From: JAMZMI01 sp039944535
GTDB taxonomy: Bacteria; Bacteroidota; Bacteroidia; Cytophagales; Cyclobacteriaceae
Assembly (NCBI GenBank): GCA_039944535.1
Contig: JBDUYP010000007.1
Span: forward strand, 248,001-312,000
Length of the DNA stretch: 64,000 bases
Reading direction: 5' to 3'
Below the pieces are notes generated by a model. That model saw nothing but the letters and a program-made list of their open reading frames with translations. It searched no databases and had not been told where the DNA came from. Below, piece after piece: positions 1 to 8,300 of this stretch. Position 1 is the first letter of the stretch. Every line of letters starts with the position of its first letter. Made by a program: the position numbers and the translations under genes.

Positions 1-246
1 AAATTGCTTAATTATTTCAGGAATTGCCGAGTCTGAAACAGCCAGAATTATGATATCCCAATTGAAATCCGAAAGGTCGTTTTGAGTTGTGATGAGCGCA
101 TTGCGACTTAACAATGACTTGAAGTCGCTGGTCTTGCTTTGGTCTCTTACTACCAACCCGGCAATCGGGCTCCCGGTTTCCTTTAGTCGTTTTGCTAAAT
201 GAAACGCAACATTTCCATTTCCGATGAGAGCTATTTTTTTGATCAT
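1..246 (-). CDS. DUF2520/Rossmann NAD(P)-binding protein, C-terminus cut by window edge
   Basis: The first 82 codons of a gene that runs off the left edge. I translated it from the ATG at 246; it begins MIKKIALIGNGNVAFHLAKR, a dinucleotide-binding Rossmann start with the GNGNVA glycine motif at about residues 9-14, followed by a second beta strand and a segment reading DIIILAVSDSAI near residue 67. This fits the Rossmann-like/DUF2520 family (F420-dependent NADP oxidoreductase type), whose biochemical role is not settled. It lies 12 bp downstream of the ccmF-like gene on the same strand and may be cotranscribed with it, although a shared function is not evident. The catalytic or DUF2520 half is outside the window, so the family call rests on the N-terminus only. 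Confidence 0.7.
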   Translation of the reverse strand, partial: MIKKIALIGNGNVAFHLAKRLKETGSPIAGLVVRDQSKTSDFKSLLSRNALITTQNDLSDFNWDIIILAVSDSAIPEIIKQF

Positions 247-258
247 CCGGGAGTAAAG

Positions 259-2778
259 TTACTCCATTCCTTTGTCGCGCATCTTCACGAAATCGGTGTA
301 CCTTCTGACGGTGGCCACACCAAAACCAATGACAAGCAAAAACGTTCCCAGCCACAAAATATTGATGCCCGGTTTTTCCACGGCCTCCATGATGATCCAG
401 TCTTTTTGAGTAGTACTGACGCCAAACACAAAGCTGTTTTCTTCCGGCACAATGCTTTGGATTGTAATTCTGGCAGCAAGGTCATTGACCTGATCAGGAA
501 TACGCCCAGCCAGATTGTCTTTGATGACATAAATAGGTTCAGCTACGTATGTTTTTTGCTCCCCCTCTATTTCTATTACGGCTTTTACAGCTACGTCTCC
601 TTCGTTGAGGTCGATCCCTTCAATGTTGGAAACCGGCTCCATGCCCACAAAGTGCGCCACGTAATCATTGATAAAGAAAGGCTTGCCTGGCTCGGCTTTT
701 ACTTCTTGAATCTCACTCCAATCTACTTCCTGCTCGGGATCTGGAAACGTCCTCACATGAGTGTAAAGATCCGCAGTAAGTGTTCTTTTGATGTCAGGAG
801 AATAGACTATCATGTCCATGGACTCATTCATCTGAACTCTTGGGAAGAGGGTAAACTCACTTCCATTGGCTTTGCTATAAAGCACTTCAAAATAGCTGTT
901 TTCAGGGTTGATGATTCTGATCGTATCTCCTTTCTTCAGCTCTATTCCATCGCTTGTTATCGTATTTTCCCCAATTCTTAATTCCAAAGGGCTAAGAGCC
1001 CCTTCTATATCATTGAGGTCAACATAACCGTAATCTGTACTCAACTTTCGCATCCCTTTATAAGTCAGGGAGTAGTCCGCCATTTGTCTTGGCTCGTTGA
1101 GGAAAAGCAACAAATTATTCTGGTTCACCTCGTCAGGAAATTCTTTACTCCATAGCAGTCCGGTGTTGTTCGTACTCAAAATTTTGGAATAGCCCGACGA
1201 AAATAGAATACCCAAAAGCATCATGGCGACACCTATGTGAGTGATGGCTCCCCCGGAAAGTTTGATGTTTGATTTGGCTACCGAAATGAAAATCTTCAGG
1301 TTGGCTACTATCGAATAAGTCGATGCGGTCAGGAGCAGGATATATCCAAACTCATGAATTTTGAAGAGGACAATGATCAAAGCGGAGATGAGCAAGGAGA
1401 TGAGAAACGGTGCATAAAGTTGATTTTTCAACTCTTTTGCATCCATTTTTTTCCACCAGAAAAACTGACCCGTGCCGGATAGAACCGCAATGGCTACAGC
1501 GAACCAAAGCTGGAATTTGGTATAAAAACCAACCTGATCTGCCGGAGGCGCCATGTTGGATGACCCGCCAAATGCTTCTACTATGGCATTCCAAACAGGA
1601 ATTGAAGTAGGGATGATAACCTGAAAAGCCATCAGGCTGAGCGTTATGGCTCCCATGAAAATCCAGAATTCGCGGGAGTAAGCGGAAACTTCTTCTTTTG
1701 GTGAAGGGATTGCTCTGAATGCTTTTACGATCAGGACAATGGATAAAATCAGAAATACGAAAAGATAGATCAGCAGCTGGCCTGAAAGCCCTAAATCTGT
1801 GAATGAGTGCACGGAGGCATTTCCTAAAATCCCACTTCTGGTCAAAAACGTTGAATATACGATCAAAACATAAGCGGCCACTACCAATACAATGGAGGCT
1901 TTGAGAGCTGTTTCGTTTTTGCGGAAAGCAATCATGGTGTGAATCCCGCCGACCAAAACAAGCCAGGGAACATAGACGGCATTTTCGACAGGGTCCCAGT
2001 TCCAGTAGCCACCAAAGTTCAGCGTCTCATATGCCCAGTACGCTCCCATCAAAATCCCAATGCCCAATACAACCGCAGAAAACTGTGCCCAGGGCAGTGC
2101 CGGCCTGATCCATTCTTTGAATTTGCCAGTATAGAGTCCGGCCATGCAGTATGCAAAAGGAATAACTGTGGTTGCAAAGCCAAGAAACAGCGTCGGAGGG
2201 TGAATCACCATCCAGTAGTTTTGCAGAAGAGGATTTAAGCCTCTGCCGTCTTCAGGAATGAAATTAGGGTTGAGGTCGAAAACCTGATCGTTCACCACAT
2301 CTCTCAGCAGCATGAATGGAGAACTGCCGATTTTCACATCGAAAATCACCACTCCCATGATCATAGACACGAGGAAAAGCTGCGTGAATGAAAACATCAT
2401 CATCATGGGTGCCTTCCATGTTTTGTTGGTGTTGATGAGGATCACACCGAGTACGGCATTCCAAAACATCCAGAGGAGAAAGGATCCCTCCTGACCATTC
2501 CAAAAACTTGAAACCTGATAGTAAACAGGGAGTATTTTGGAGGTATAGCTAAATGCGTAGTGATACTCAAAATAATGATTGCTTATGATCAAAAAGAGTG
2601 TAATACAAACTCCTATGATGGCCAGCGTGTGAAAGTAAAAGGTGTACCTGGACAGGCTTTCCCAGGTCTTTTCCCCAGTTACATGCGACCGCCAAAACGC
2701 ATAGGTTGCCAATGCGGAGGTTACAAATGAAACGATGACCAGCAAGTGGCCGATATTTCCAATCAGTTCGTGGATCAT
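259..2778 (-). CDS. ccmF: CcmF/CcsA-family heme lyase subunit of cytochrome c maturation
   Basis: An 839-residue polytopic membrane protein that handles heme and joins it to apocytochrome c at the outer face of the inner membrane. Visible marks are WNGQEGS at 93-99 (the CcmF-type W-G-x-E-G-S region), the conserved histidine in MVIHPPTLFLGF near 193, and the tryptophan-rich WWD motif GGYWNWDPVENAVYVPW near 256-272. After many membrane spans, residues of about 550-790 form a large soluble periplasmic region before a last span near 800-820. It is longer than E. coli CcmF (about 650 aa). It is the last ccm gene of a minus-strand run with CcmE, CcmD-, CcmC- and CcmB-like proteins, separated by 3 bp from ccmE. 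Confidence 0.92.
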   Translation of the reverse strand: MIHELIGNIGHLLVIVSFVTSALATYAFWRSHVTGEKTWESLSRYTFYFHTLAIIGVCITLFLIISNHYFEYHYAFSYTSKILPVYYQVSSFWNGQEGSFLLWMFWNAVLGVILINTNKTWKAPMMMMFSFTQLFLVSMIMGVVIFDVKIGSSPFMLLRDVVNDQVFDLNPNFIPEDGRGLNPLLQNYWMVIHPPTLFLGFATTVIPFAYCMAGLYTGKFKEWIRPALPWAQFSAVVLGIGILMGAYWAYETLNFGGYWNWDPVENAVYVPWLVLVGGIHTMIAFRKNETALKASIVLVVAAYVLIVYSTFLTRSGILGNASVHSFTDLGLSGQLLIYLFVFLILSIVLIVKAFRAIPSPKEEVSAYSREFWIFMGAITLSLMAFQVIIPTSIPVWNAIVEAFGGSSNMAPPADQVGFYTKFQLWFAVAIAVLSGTGQFFWWKKMDAKELKNQLYAPFLISLLISALIIVLFKIHEFGYILLLTASTYSIVANLKIFISVAKSNIKLSGGAITHIGVAMMLLGILFSSGYSKILSTNNTGLLWSKEFPDEVNQNNLLLFLNEPRQMADYSLTYKGMRKLSTDYGYVDLNDIEGALSPLELRIGENTITSDGIELKKGDTIRIINPENSYFEVLYSKANGSEFTLFPRVQMNESMDMIVYSPDIKRTLTADLYTHVRTFPDPEQEVDWSEIQEVKAEPGKPFFINDYVAHFVGMEPVSNIEGIDLNEGDVAVKAVIEIEGEQKTYVAEPIYVIKDNLAGRIPDQVNDLAARITIQSIVPEENSFVFGVSTTQKDWIIMEAVEKPGINILWLGTFLLVIGFGVATVRRYTDFVKMRDKGME

Positions 2779-2781
2779 GTG

Positions 2782-3186
2782 CTAGACATTCACGCCCTCT
2801 TCCTGATATTTGGAAGGGCATTTAAGAAGAATTTTTTCTGCAATGAATTTATTGTTCTGGTATGAACCGACGACCACTACTTGCTCTGAGCGCAGAAAAT
2901 CAGTGGGCATAGGATTTGCATGAAAAACTTCCTGCTGTACATTGTTTTCATCTATCATAGTGAATTTGAAAGAAAGCAAATCAGGGCTTGTTTCTATGCC
3001 AACCACTTGCCCGCTATGGTCTTTCTTCAGCGTGCCCACCACATGGATTTTGTTTTTGTTACCTGCCTCGTACATTTCTTTCGCATCATCGAAAGAAACA
3101 TAAGCACTGGCGTCTCCGGCCGTTGACATGATCACAACTATGGCAATGGCTATCACCACTATCCCAACTATATGAGTCTTTTTCAC
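2782..3186 (-). CDS. ccmE: CcmE periplasmic heme chaperone, CxxxY variant
   Basis: A 134-residue protein with one N-terminal membrane anchor (about residues 6-22) and an OB-fold periplasmic domain. CcmE receives heme from CcmC and passes it to CcmF. In the classical protein a histidine in an HxxxY motif binds heme covalently. Here the equivalent segment reads LLKCPSKY, so Cys123 takes the place of the histidine and Tyr127 is kept. A CxxxY form is known from Desulfovibrio and archaeal Ccm systems that also lack CcmH. The gene sits between ccmD-like and ccmF with spacings of 2 and 3 bp. The family call is firm; how this variant attaches heme here is inferred. Confidence 0.9.
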   Translation of the reverse strand: MKKTHIVGIVVIAIAIVVIMSTAGDASAYVSFDDAKEMYEAGNKNKIHVVGTLKKDHSGQVVGIETSPDLLSFKFTMIDENNVQQEVFHANPMPTDFLRSEQVVVVGSYQNNKFIAEKILLKCPSKYQEEGVNV

Positions 3187-3188
3187 TG

Positions 3189-3380
3189 TTACTTGTCTTT
3201 TATTTCGTCCTCAAGCTTCTTTACTTTTTTATCTAAGCGAAATAGATAAAAAAACATTCCAAAAAGTATGATTAAGATCACGGCAATCACCACATATATT
3301 TTCCCATCGGCACGAAAAGTGTCGGCCATTGGGATTTGTAGTAAAAAAGCGGCTAGTATGTTCAATAAATTAATCATCAA
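3189..3380 (-). CDS. ccmD: CcmD-like small membrane protein
   Basis: A 63-residue protein with one strong transmembrane segment (about residues 28-47, YVVIAVILIILFGMFFYLF region) followed by a charged tail RLDKKVKKLEDEIKDK that may form a short coiled coil. CcmD proteins are small single-span factors that help release holo-CcmE from the CcmABC complex. Size, topology and position between ccmC and ccmE support the call; sequence conservation in this family is low. The start overlaps the end of the ccmC-like gene by 11 bp; the second of two adjacent Met codons is an equally good start. Confidence 0.75.
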   Translation of the reverse strand: MMINLLNILAAFLLQIPMADTFRADGKIYVVIAVILIILFGMFFYLFRLDKKVKKLEDEIKDK

Positions 3381-4041
3381 GCTTTCGATTAATGTTGTTC
3401 AATTTTATTCTGATGCTGGCAATCCAAAAACCAAGCAATGTCCAGCCAATAACTGCGGGATAAAAAATGGCCCTCAATCTACTGTCCAGGTCGTAAGAGT
3501 TAAAGCCTGGATTTCCTCCATTTCCTGGATGCAGGCTGTCTGTAAGTCTTGGTAGAATGAAAAGAAGGGGGATGATCGCTGCAAAGGCGAATATGTTATA
3601 GACAGCTGAAATTTTGGCACGCTGCTGTTCATCCTGAATAGAACCCCTAAGTATGAAATAAGCGAAGTAAATAAGTAGGCCGATGGCTGATGCATTTTGT
3701 TTGGGGTCACTGCTCCATGGTTCGCCCCACGTGAAGGTGGCCCAAAACATGCCGGTGAGCATGCCTAAAATGCCGAAAAACACACCGATGGTTGCCAGAC
3801 TTTGACTGATGTTGTCACTTTCCTCCCTTCCTGAAGACAGGTATTTTATGGCGTGTATAACCGACCCTAAAAACAGAAAGAGCATCCCAAACCACATAGG
3901 CACATGAAAGTGCAAAACACGGATTGTTTCATTCAAAATAGGAAGCCTGGGAGTTGAGAAGAGTAATCCGCCAATCACCACATATGTGAGCAAACCTGCG
4001 CATGCCCACTTCCACCAGTTTGTCCTCAAAAGATATTGCAT
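3370..4041 (-). CDS. ccmC: CcmC heme-handling membrane protein
   Basis: A 223-residue, six-span protein of the CcmC/CcsA heme-handling superfamily. CcmC loads heme onto CcmE at the periplasmic face. The tryptophan-rich loop appears as WGEPWSSDPK at 105-114, and the two flanking conserved histidines are probably His46 (LHFHVPMWF) and His171 (SLHPGN). The length matches the family. It ends 11 bp inside the ccmD-like gene and begins 2 bp after ccmB, so translational coupling along the operon is likely. Confidence 0.9.
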   Translation of the reverse strand: MQYLLRTNWWKWACAGLLTYVVIGGLLFSTPRLPILNETIRVLHFHVPMWFGMLFLFLGSVIHAIKYLSSGREESDNISQSLATIGVFFGILGMLTGMFWATFTWGEPWSSDPKQNASAIGLLIYFAYFILRGSIQDEQQRAKISAVYNIFAFAAIIPLLFILPRLTDSLHPGNGGNPGFNSYDLDSRLRAIFYPAVIGWTLLGFWIASIRIKLNNINRKLDD

Positions 4042-4043
4042 AG

Positions 4044-4697
4044 CTATGATTTCCAGGTAAATGGAAACAGGATAAAAGTTAGCGCAATGATAATCATATT
4101 CACGCTTAGGAGGGCAATGAAATTGGTCGAGATGTCAGGCCATCCACCACCCAAAATGATCATTTTAGAATTGGATATAGAAAGAATGAGCACCGGTATG
4201 ATAACCGGAAACCCCAAAATAGCCATCATAATAGACTGATTGTTCGTTTTGGAGGCTAGTGCCGAAATCATGGTGAATGCACTGGACAAACCCAGAGAAC
4301 CGGCTAGTAGATTTGTGGTAAACCAAAAACGATCTCCTGTCGCCGGACCCAGAAACAGAGAAAAGGCTAAATATGCCGTGATCAAAAGAGCTAGCTGATA
4401 TACAAAATGGTAGATGAGTTTGGCAAGAATAATGGCTCCCGGTTTTGCAGTAAAGAAGTAATACATGGACCTATCGTCCTCCTGCACGAAGCTTTTGGCT
4501 ATGGCGTTAACGGAGGTGAAAAGCAGTATGATCCAAAACAAAGCATTCCAAACTTCCGGTTTGATAAAGTTGGCAAACGACATATAGCCAATGATCACCA
4601 AAACTATTATGTACAGGAATAGCCCGGCTACCGGATATTTGCTTCTCCAATCTACTTTTAGATCTTTTTGTATAAGTGCTATTACCTGTTTCCGCAT
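4044..4697 (-). CDS. ccmB: CcmB heme exporter permease
   Basis: A 217-residue six-span permease that opens MRKQVIALIQKDLKVDWRSK, typical of CcmB, with its hydrophobic core and the conserved cytoplasmic start. With CcmA (ATPase) and CcmC it forms the ABC-type complex that releases heme-loaded CcmE. It is the first gene of the minus-strand ccm run. No CcmA ATPase is encoded next to it; the upstream gene is a divergent sugar epimerase, so the ATPase must be elsewhere in the genome if the complex is standard. A TAAATTTG box lies 6 bp before the start codon. Confidence 0.88.
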   Translation of the reverse strand: MRKQVIALIQKDLKVDWRSKYPVAGLFLYIIVLVIIGYMSFANFIKPEVWNALFWIILLFTSVNAIAKSFVQEDDRSMYYFFTAKPGAIILAKLIYHFVYQLALLITAYLAFSLFLGPATGDRFWFTTNLLAGSLGLSSAFTMISALASKTNNQSIMMAILGFPVIIPVLILSISNSKMIILGGGWPDISTNFIALLSVNMIIIALTFILFPFTWKS

Positions 4698-4702
4698 TAA
4701 GG

Positions 4703-4710
4703 CAAATTTA
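4703..4710 (-). promoter_or_regulatory. Candidate -7 box upstream of ccmB
   Basis: TAAATTTG on the minus strand, an exact match to the Bacteroidota TAnnTTTG -7 element, ending 6 bp before the ccmB ATG. No convincing TTG -33 box is seen at the usual distance. If used, the transcript would be nearly leaderless. Confidence 0.4.
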
Positions 4711-4765
4711 TAACCAATCCCTAAGACATTATTTTTTTACTTTGCCAGAATATTGAATTTGATTC

Positions 4766-5797
4766 ATGAATAAACTTGAAATATCAGATAAGCCCATTTT
4801 AGTAACAGGAACAGCCGGTTTTATTGGGTTTCATCTCGCATGGAGGCTTCTGAGAGAAGGACATAAGGTGGTGGGCATTGACATGGTCAATGACTATTAT
4901 GACGTCAACCTTAAAGAAGACCGCCTGAAGCTTTTAGGCGAATTTGAAAATTTCACCTTCTATAGGTTCAATTTCATGGACAAGGAGCGGCTATTCGAGT
5001 GCTTCCAAACTCACGGATTTGAGTATTGCGTAAACCTTGCCGCACAGGCTGGAGTAAGGCATTCGCTTACACACCCACAGGATTATGTTGATTATAACAT
5101 TACAGCATTCCTAAATATCCTTGAAGCTTGTAAAAAGTTTGGGATCAAACATTTGATCTATGCATCATCAAGCTCAGTTTATGGGGCAAACACGAAACTT
5201 CCATTTTCAGTAAAAGACAATATTGATCATCCGGTTTCTTTATATGCTGTGTCCAAGAAGACCAATGAGCTGATGGCTCATGCTTATTCGGTTAATTACG
5301 ATATCCCCACAACTGGCCTCAGGTTTTTTTCAGCTTATGGACCTTGGGGCAGGCCGGATATGGCATTGTTCATCTTTGCTACGAAGATGCTGAGGGACGA
5401 GCCAATTGATGTTTACAACCACGGAGACATGCTTCGTGATTTCACTTACATAGATGATATTTTAGAGGGAATTTGCCGGCTGCTGCCAAATCCATCTTTG
5501 CCCGACCCACATTGGAATAGTGATAAACCGAACCCTTCAACGAGCTTTGGCCCTTATCGCATTTTCAACATTGGCAACAATTCTCCCGTTCAGTTGATGG
5601 ACTTTATCCATGCAATCGAACACGAAATCGATAGAAAAGCACAGATTAACTATTTACCCCTTCAAATTGGAGATGTTCCGCAGAGTTTTGCAGACGCTAC
5701 TGAGTTGGAAGATGCCGTAGGGTACAAGCCACAAACAACAGTGGCCTACGGCATGAAACAATTCATGAAGTGGTTTAGGGAATATTATAATTTGTAA
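4766..5797 (+). CDS. UDP-glucuronate 4-epimerase-like SDR protein
   Basis: A 343-residue extended short-chain dehydrogenase/reductase. The NAD-binding GTAGFIG lies at 15-21, the active-site Ser/Tyr/Lys set is in YASSSSVYG (132-140) and YAVSK (Tyr160, Lys164), and the segment RPDMALFIF followed by VYNHGDMLRDFTYIDDI is characteristic of CapI/LpsL-type enzymes that convert UDP-glucuronate to UDP-galacturonate. UDP-glucuronate would come from the UDP-glucose dehydrogenase at 8301. It opens the polysaccharide locus, divergent from ccmB by 68 bp and 4 bp before rfbB. A related 4-epimerase specificity cannot be excluded by sequence alone. Confidence 0.85.
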   Translation: MNKLEISDKPILVTGTAGFIGFHLAWRLLREGHKVVGIDMVNDYYDVNLKEDRLKLLGEFENFTFYRFNFMDKERLFECFQTHGFEYCVNLAAQAGVRHSLTHPQDYVDYNITAFLNILEACKKFGIKHLIYASSSSVYGANTKLPFSVKDNIDHPVSLYAVSKKTNELMAHAYSVNYDIPTTGLRFFSAYGPWGRPDMALFIFATKMLRDEPIDVYNHGDMLRDFTYIDDILEGICRLLPNPSLPDPHWNSDKPNPSTSFGPYRIFNIGNNSPVQLMDFIHAIEHEIDRKAQINYLPLQIGDVPQSFADATELEDAVGYKPQTTVAYGMKQFMKWFREYYNL

Positions 5798-5801
5798 AAG
5801 A

Positions 5802-6845
5802 ATGAAAAAAATATTGATAACGGGCGGGGCAGGGTTTATTGGGTCGCACGTGGTTCGCCTGTTTGTGAATCAATATCCAGATTACCAAATTTACAATTTG
5901 GATAAATTGACCTACGCTGGCAATCTTGAAAACCTAAGAGATATAGAAAATGCCGATAATTATGAATTTATCAAAGGAGACATTTGTGATGGTGACTTTC
6001 TAATTTCCCTTTTTGATAAATGTGAATTTGATGGCGTCATTCACCTTGCAGCTGAGTCACACGTAGATCGGTCAATCACGAACCCTTTGGCTTTTGTGGA
6101 GACCAATGTTCTTGGTACCGTGACTCTACTCAATGTCGCAAAAAATGCCTGGGAGGGAAAAGAAGGCAAGCGTTTCTATCATGTTTCCACAGATGAAGTT
6201 TATGGATCTCTTGGAGAAGAAGGTTTTTTTCTTGAAAACACTCCGTATGATCCGAAATCTCCATATTCTGCTTCAAAAGCGGCTTCTGATCATTTTGTGA
6301 GGGCCTACCACAACACCTTTGATTTACCTGTTGTGCTCTCCAATTGTTCAAATAATTATGGTTCTCACCACTTTCCTGAGAAGTTGATTCCACTCATCAT
6401 CAATAACATTCAGAACAATAAGCCTTTACCAATTTATGGCAAAGGGGAAAATATCCGTGACTGGTTATTTGTGGAGGATCATGCCAGAGCTATTGATGTG
6501 ATATATCATAAGGGAGTTGATGGAGAGACTTATAATATAGGGGGGTTCAATGAATGGAAAAACATCGATCTTGTCAGATTGCTTTGCCAGATCATGGATC
6601 GGAAGTTGGAAAGGGAGCAAGGAACTTCTGAGAAACTGATCACATACGTAAAAGACAGAGCCGGTCATGATATGAGATATGCCATTGATGCTACAAAATT
6701 GAAAAATGAGTTGGGGTGGGGACCTTCTCTGCAGTTTGAAGAAGGACTGGAAAAAACGGTTGATTGGTATCTGGCAAATGAGGCATGGTTAAACGACGTA
6801 ATTTCTGGTGATTACCAGAGCTATTACAAAGAACAATATCAATAA
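5802..6845 (+). CDS. rfbB: dTDP-glucose 4,6-dehydratase
   Basis: A 347-residue SDR enzyme that oxidises and dehydrates dTDP-glucose to dTDP-4-keto-6-deoxyglucose. The NAD-binding GGAGFIG is at 8-14; the catalytic STDEVYG (129-135, with Asp131 and Glu132) and YSASK (Tyr155, Lys159) are the RmlB hallmarks. Length is normal for the family. It overlaps the next gene, rfbA, by one base (TAATG) and belongs to the epimerase-rfbB-rfbA-rfbC run. A rfbD reductase is not encoded in this window. Confidence 0.95.
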   Translation: MKKILITGGAGFIGSHVVRLFVNQYPDYQIYNLDKLTYAGNLENLRDIENADNYEFIKGDICDGDFLISLFDKCEFDGVIHLAAESHVDRSITNPLAFVETNVLGTVTLLNVAKNAWEGKEGKRFYHVSTDEVYGSLGEEGFFLENTPYDPKSPYSASKAASDHFVRAYHNTFDLPVVLSNCSNNYGSHHFPEKLIPLIINNIQNNKPLPIYGKGENIRDWLFVEDHARAIDVIYHKGVDGETYNIGGFNEWKNIDLVRLLCQIMDRKLEREQGTSEKLITYVKDRAGHDMRYAIDATKLKNELGWGPSLQFEEGLEKTVDWYLANEAWLNDVISGDYQSYYKEQYQ

Positions 6846-7711
6846 TGAAAGGAATAATACTAGCAGGAGGTTCTGGAACAAGGCTTCATCCGTTGACATT
6901 GTCGGTGAGCAAGCAGCTATTGCCTGTTTACGATAAGCCTATGATATATTACCCTCTTTCCATACTCATGTTGTCTGGAATAAAAGAGATTCTCATCATT
7001 TCAACTCCCCGGGACTTACCCCTTTTTGAACAAATGCTGGGAGATGGAAAATCTCTGGGTTGCGAGTTTACCTATGCTGTGCAGGAAAAGCCCGAAGGGT
7101 TGGCTCAGGCCTTTATCATTGGAGAAGAATTCATCGGTAACGATAAAGTTGCACTGGTTTTGGGTGATAACATTTTCTATGCGTCAGGTCTTTCAAAAAA
7201 ACTTCAAAGCTGTAATGATCCGGATGGTGCTGTTGTTTTCGCATATAGGGTTAATGATCCTGAACGTTATGGAGTGGTGGAATTTGACAATTCTGGAAAA
7301 GCTATTTCTATAGAAGAAAAGCCTCAAAACCCAAAATCTAATTATGCCATTCCTGGACTTTATTATTACGATAACAAGGTCGTTGACATAGCTAAAAACA
7401 TCAAGCCCAGTCCGAGAGGTGAACTGGAAATTACTGATGTCAATAATGAATATCTCAAAGCGGGAGATTTGAATGTTATGACCCTTGATCGCGGCACGGC
7501 ATGGCTGGATACGGGTACCATCGAGTCACTAATGGAAGCAGGAGAATTTGTTCGGGCAATCGAAAACCGTCAAGGGCTGAAGATTAGCTGTATTGAAGAG
7601 ATAGCCTTCAAGATGGGCTATATTGATGCCGAGCAATTGCTAAAAATAGCAGAGCCCCTGGTCAAAAGTGGTTATGGTGAGTATTTGAAAAATGTTGCAA
7701 AATGGAAATAA
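6845..7711 (+). CDS. rfbA: Glucose-1-phosphate thymidylyltransferase
   Basis: A 288-residue nucleotidyltransferase that makes dTDP-glucose from glucose-1-phosphate and dTTP. It begins MKGIILAGGSGTRLHPLT, the nucleotide-binding signature of RmlA, and continues with LPVYDKPMIYYPLS, also typical. Length matches RmlA. It overlaps rfbB at its start and the rfbC ATG by 10 bp at its end, so the three genes are probably translated together. Confidence 0.95.
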   Translation: MKGIILAGGSGTRLHPLTLSVSKQLLPVYDKPMIYYPLSILMLSGIKEILIISTPRDLPLFEQMLGDGKSLGCEFTYAVQEKPEGLAQAFIIGEEFIGNDKVALVLGDNIFYASGLSKKLQSCNDPDGAVVFAYRVNDPERYGVVEFDNSGKAISIEEKPQNPKSNYAIPGLYYYDNKVVDIAKNIKPSPRGELEITDVNNEYLKAGDLNVMTLDRGTAWLDTGTIESLMEAGEFVRAIENRQGLKISCIEEIAFKMGYIDAEQLLKIAEPLVKSGYGEYLKNVAKWK

Positions 7712-8229
7712 AGGACACACCCCTTCAGGATTGTAAGGTTATTCACCTGGATAAGCATGGAGATGATCGAGGGTTTTTTCTTGAATCCTATAATCAAAAT
7801 AGTTTAGAAGCTTTGGGGTTGGGCTTTGAAGTGAAGCAAGTGAACTTTGCCAAATCTGGGAAAAATGTTTTAAGAGGTTTGCATTATCAGGTAGAGCCAT
7901 ATGCACAATCTAAAATTGTAGGTGCGATAAGTGGAGCCGTACTAGATGTAGTGGTAGACCTGAGGCAGAATTCGACTACTTATTTGAAGCATTTCAAACT
8001 TAAAATTGATAATCCCGAAACATTGTTGTTAGTTCCAAGAGGATTTGCTCATGGGTATTTGACTCTCGAAGAGAACACTATTTTCCACTATGCAGTGGAT
8101 AATTTTTACTCAGCTGAGCATGAGAAGGGGGTACGCTACAATGATCCAATTTTAAAAATTGACTGGGAATATGATGAAAGCCCGTTGATTTCCGAGAAGG
8201 ATTTAAATCAACCATACCTGAATATTTAA
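7702..8229 (+). CDS. rfbC: dTDP-4-dehydrorhamnose 3,5-epimerase
   Basis: A 175-residue cupin-fold epimerase. Catalytic His61 lies in LRGLHYQ, and VPRGFAHGYLTLEE (about 111-124) and the Tyr130 region FHYAVDNFYSAEH are the usual RmlC segments. It acts on the RfbB product. Without a visible RfbD the end product of this branch (dTDP-L-rhamnose or another 6-deoxy sugar) is not fixed by the window. It overlaps rfbA by 10 bp; 71 bp separate it from the next gene. Confidence 0.93.
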   Translation: MEIKDTPLQDCKVIHLDKHGDDRGFFLESYNQNSLEALGLGFEVKQVNFAKSGKNVLRGLHYQVEPYAQSKIVGAISGAVLDVVVDLRQNSTTYLKHFKLKIDNPETLLLVPRGFAHGYLTLEENTIFHYAVDNFYSAEHEKGVRYNDPILKIDWEYDESPLISEKDLNQPYLNI

Positions 8230-8300
8230 AGGTTTTGCCAATCTTTAAGCTATAAAATGTTTTTTTTGCAGCCAGAATTAGAAATAAAATTTATTACAAT

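Noticed and set aside
17..355. A 112-residue minus-strand reading frame across the left edge
   Set aside because: It is an out-of-frame shadow of the DUF2520 and ccmF genes; the real left-edge gene is read from 246.
199..981. Plus-strand 260-residue frame opposite ccmF
   Set aside because: It has no family features and lies wholly antisense to a well-supported gene.
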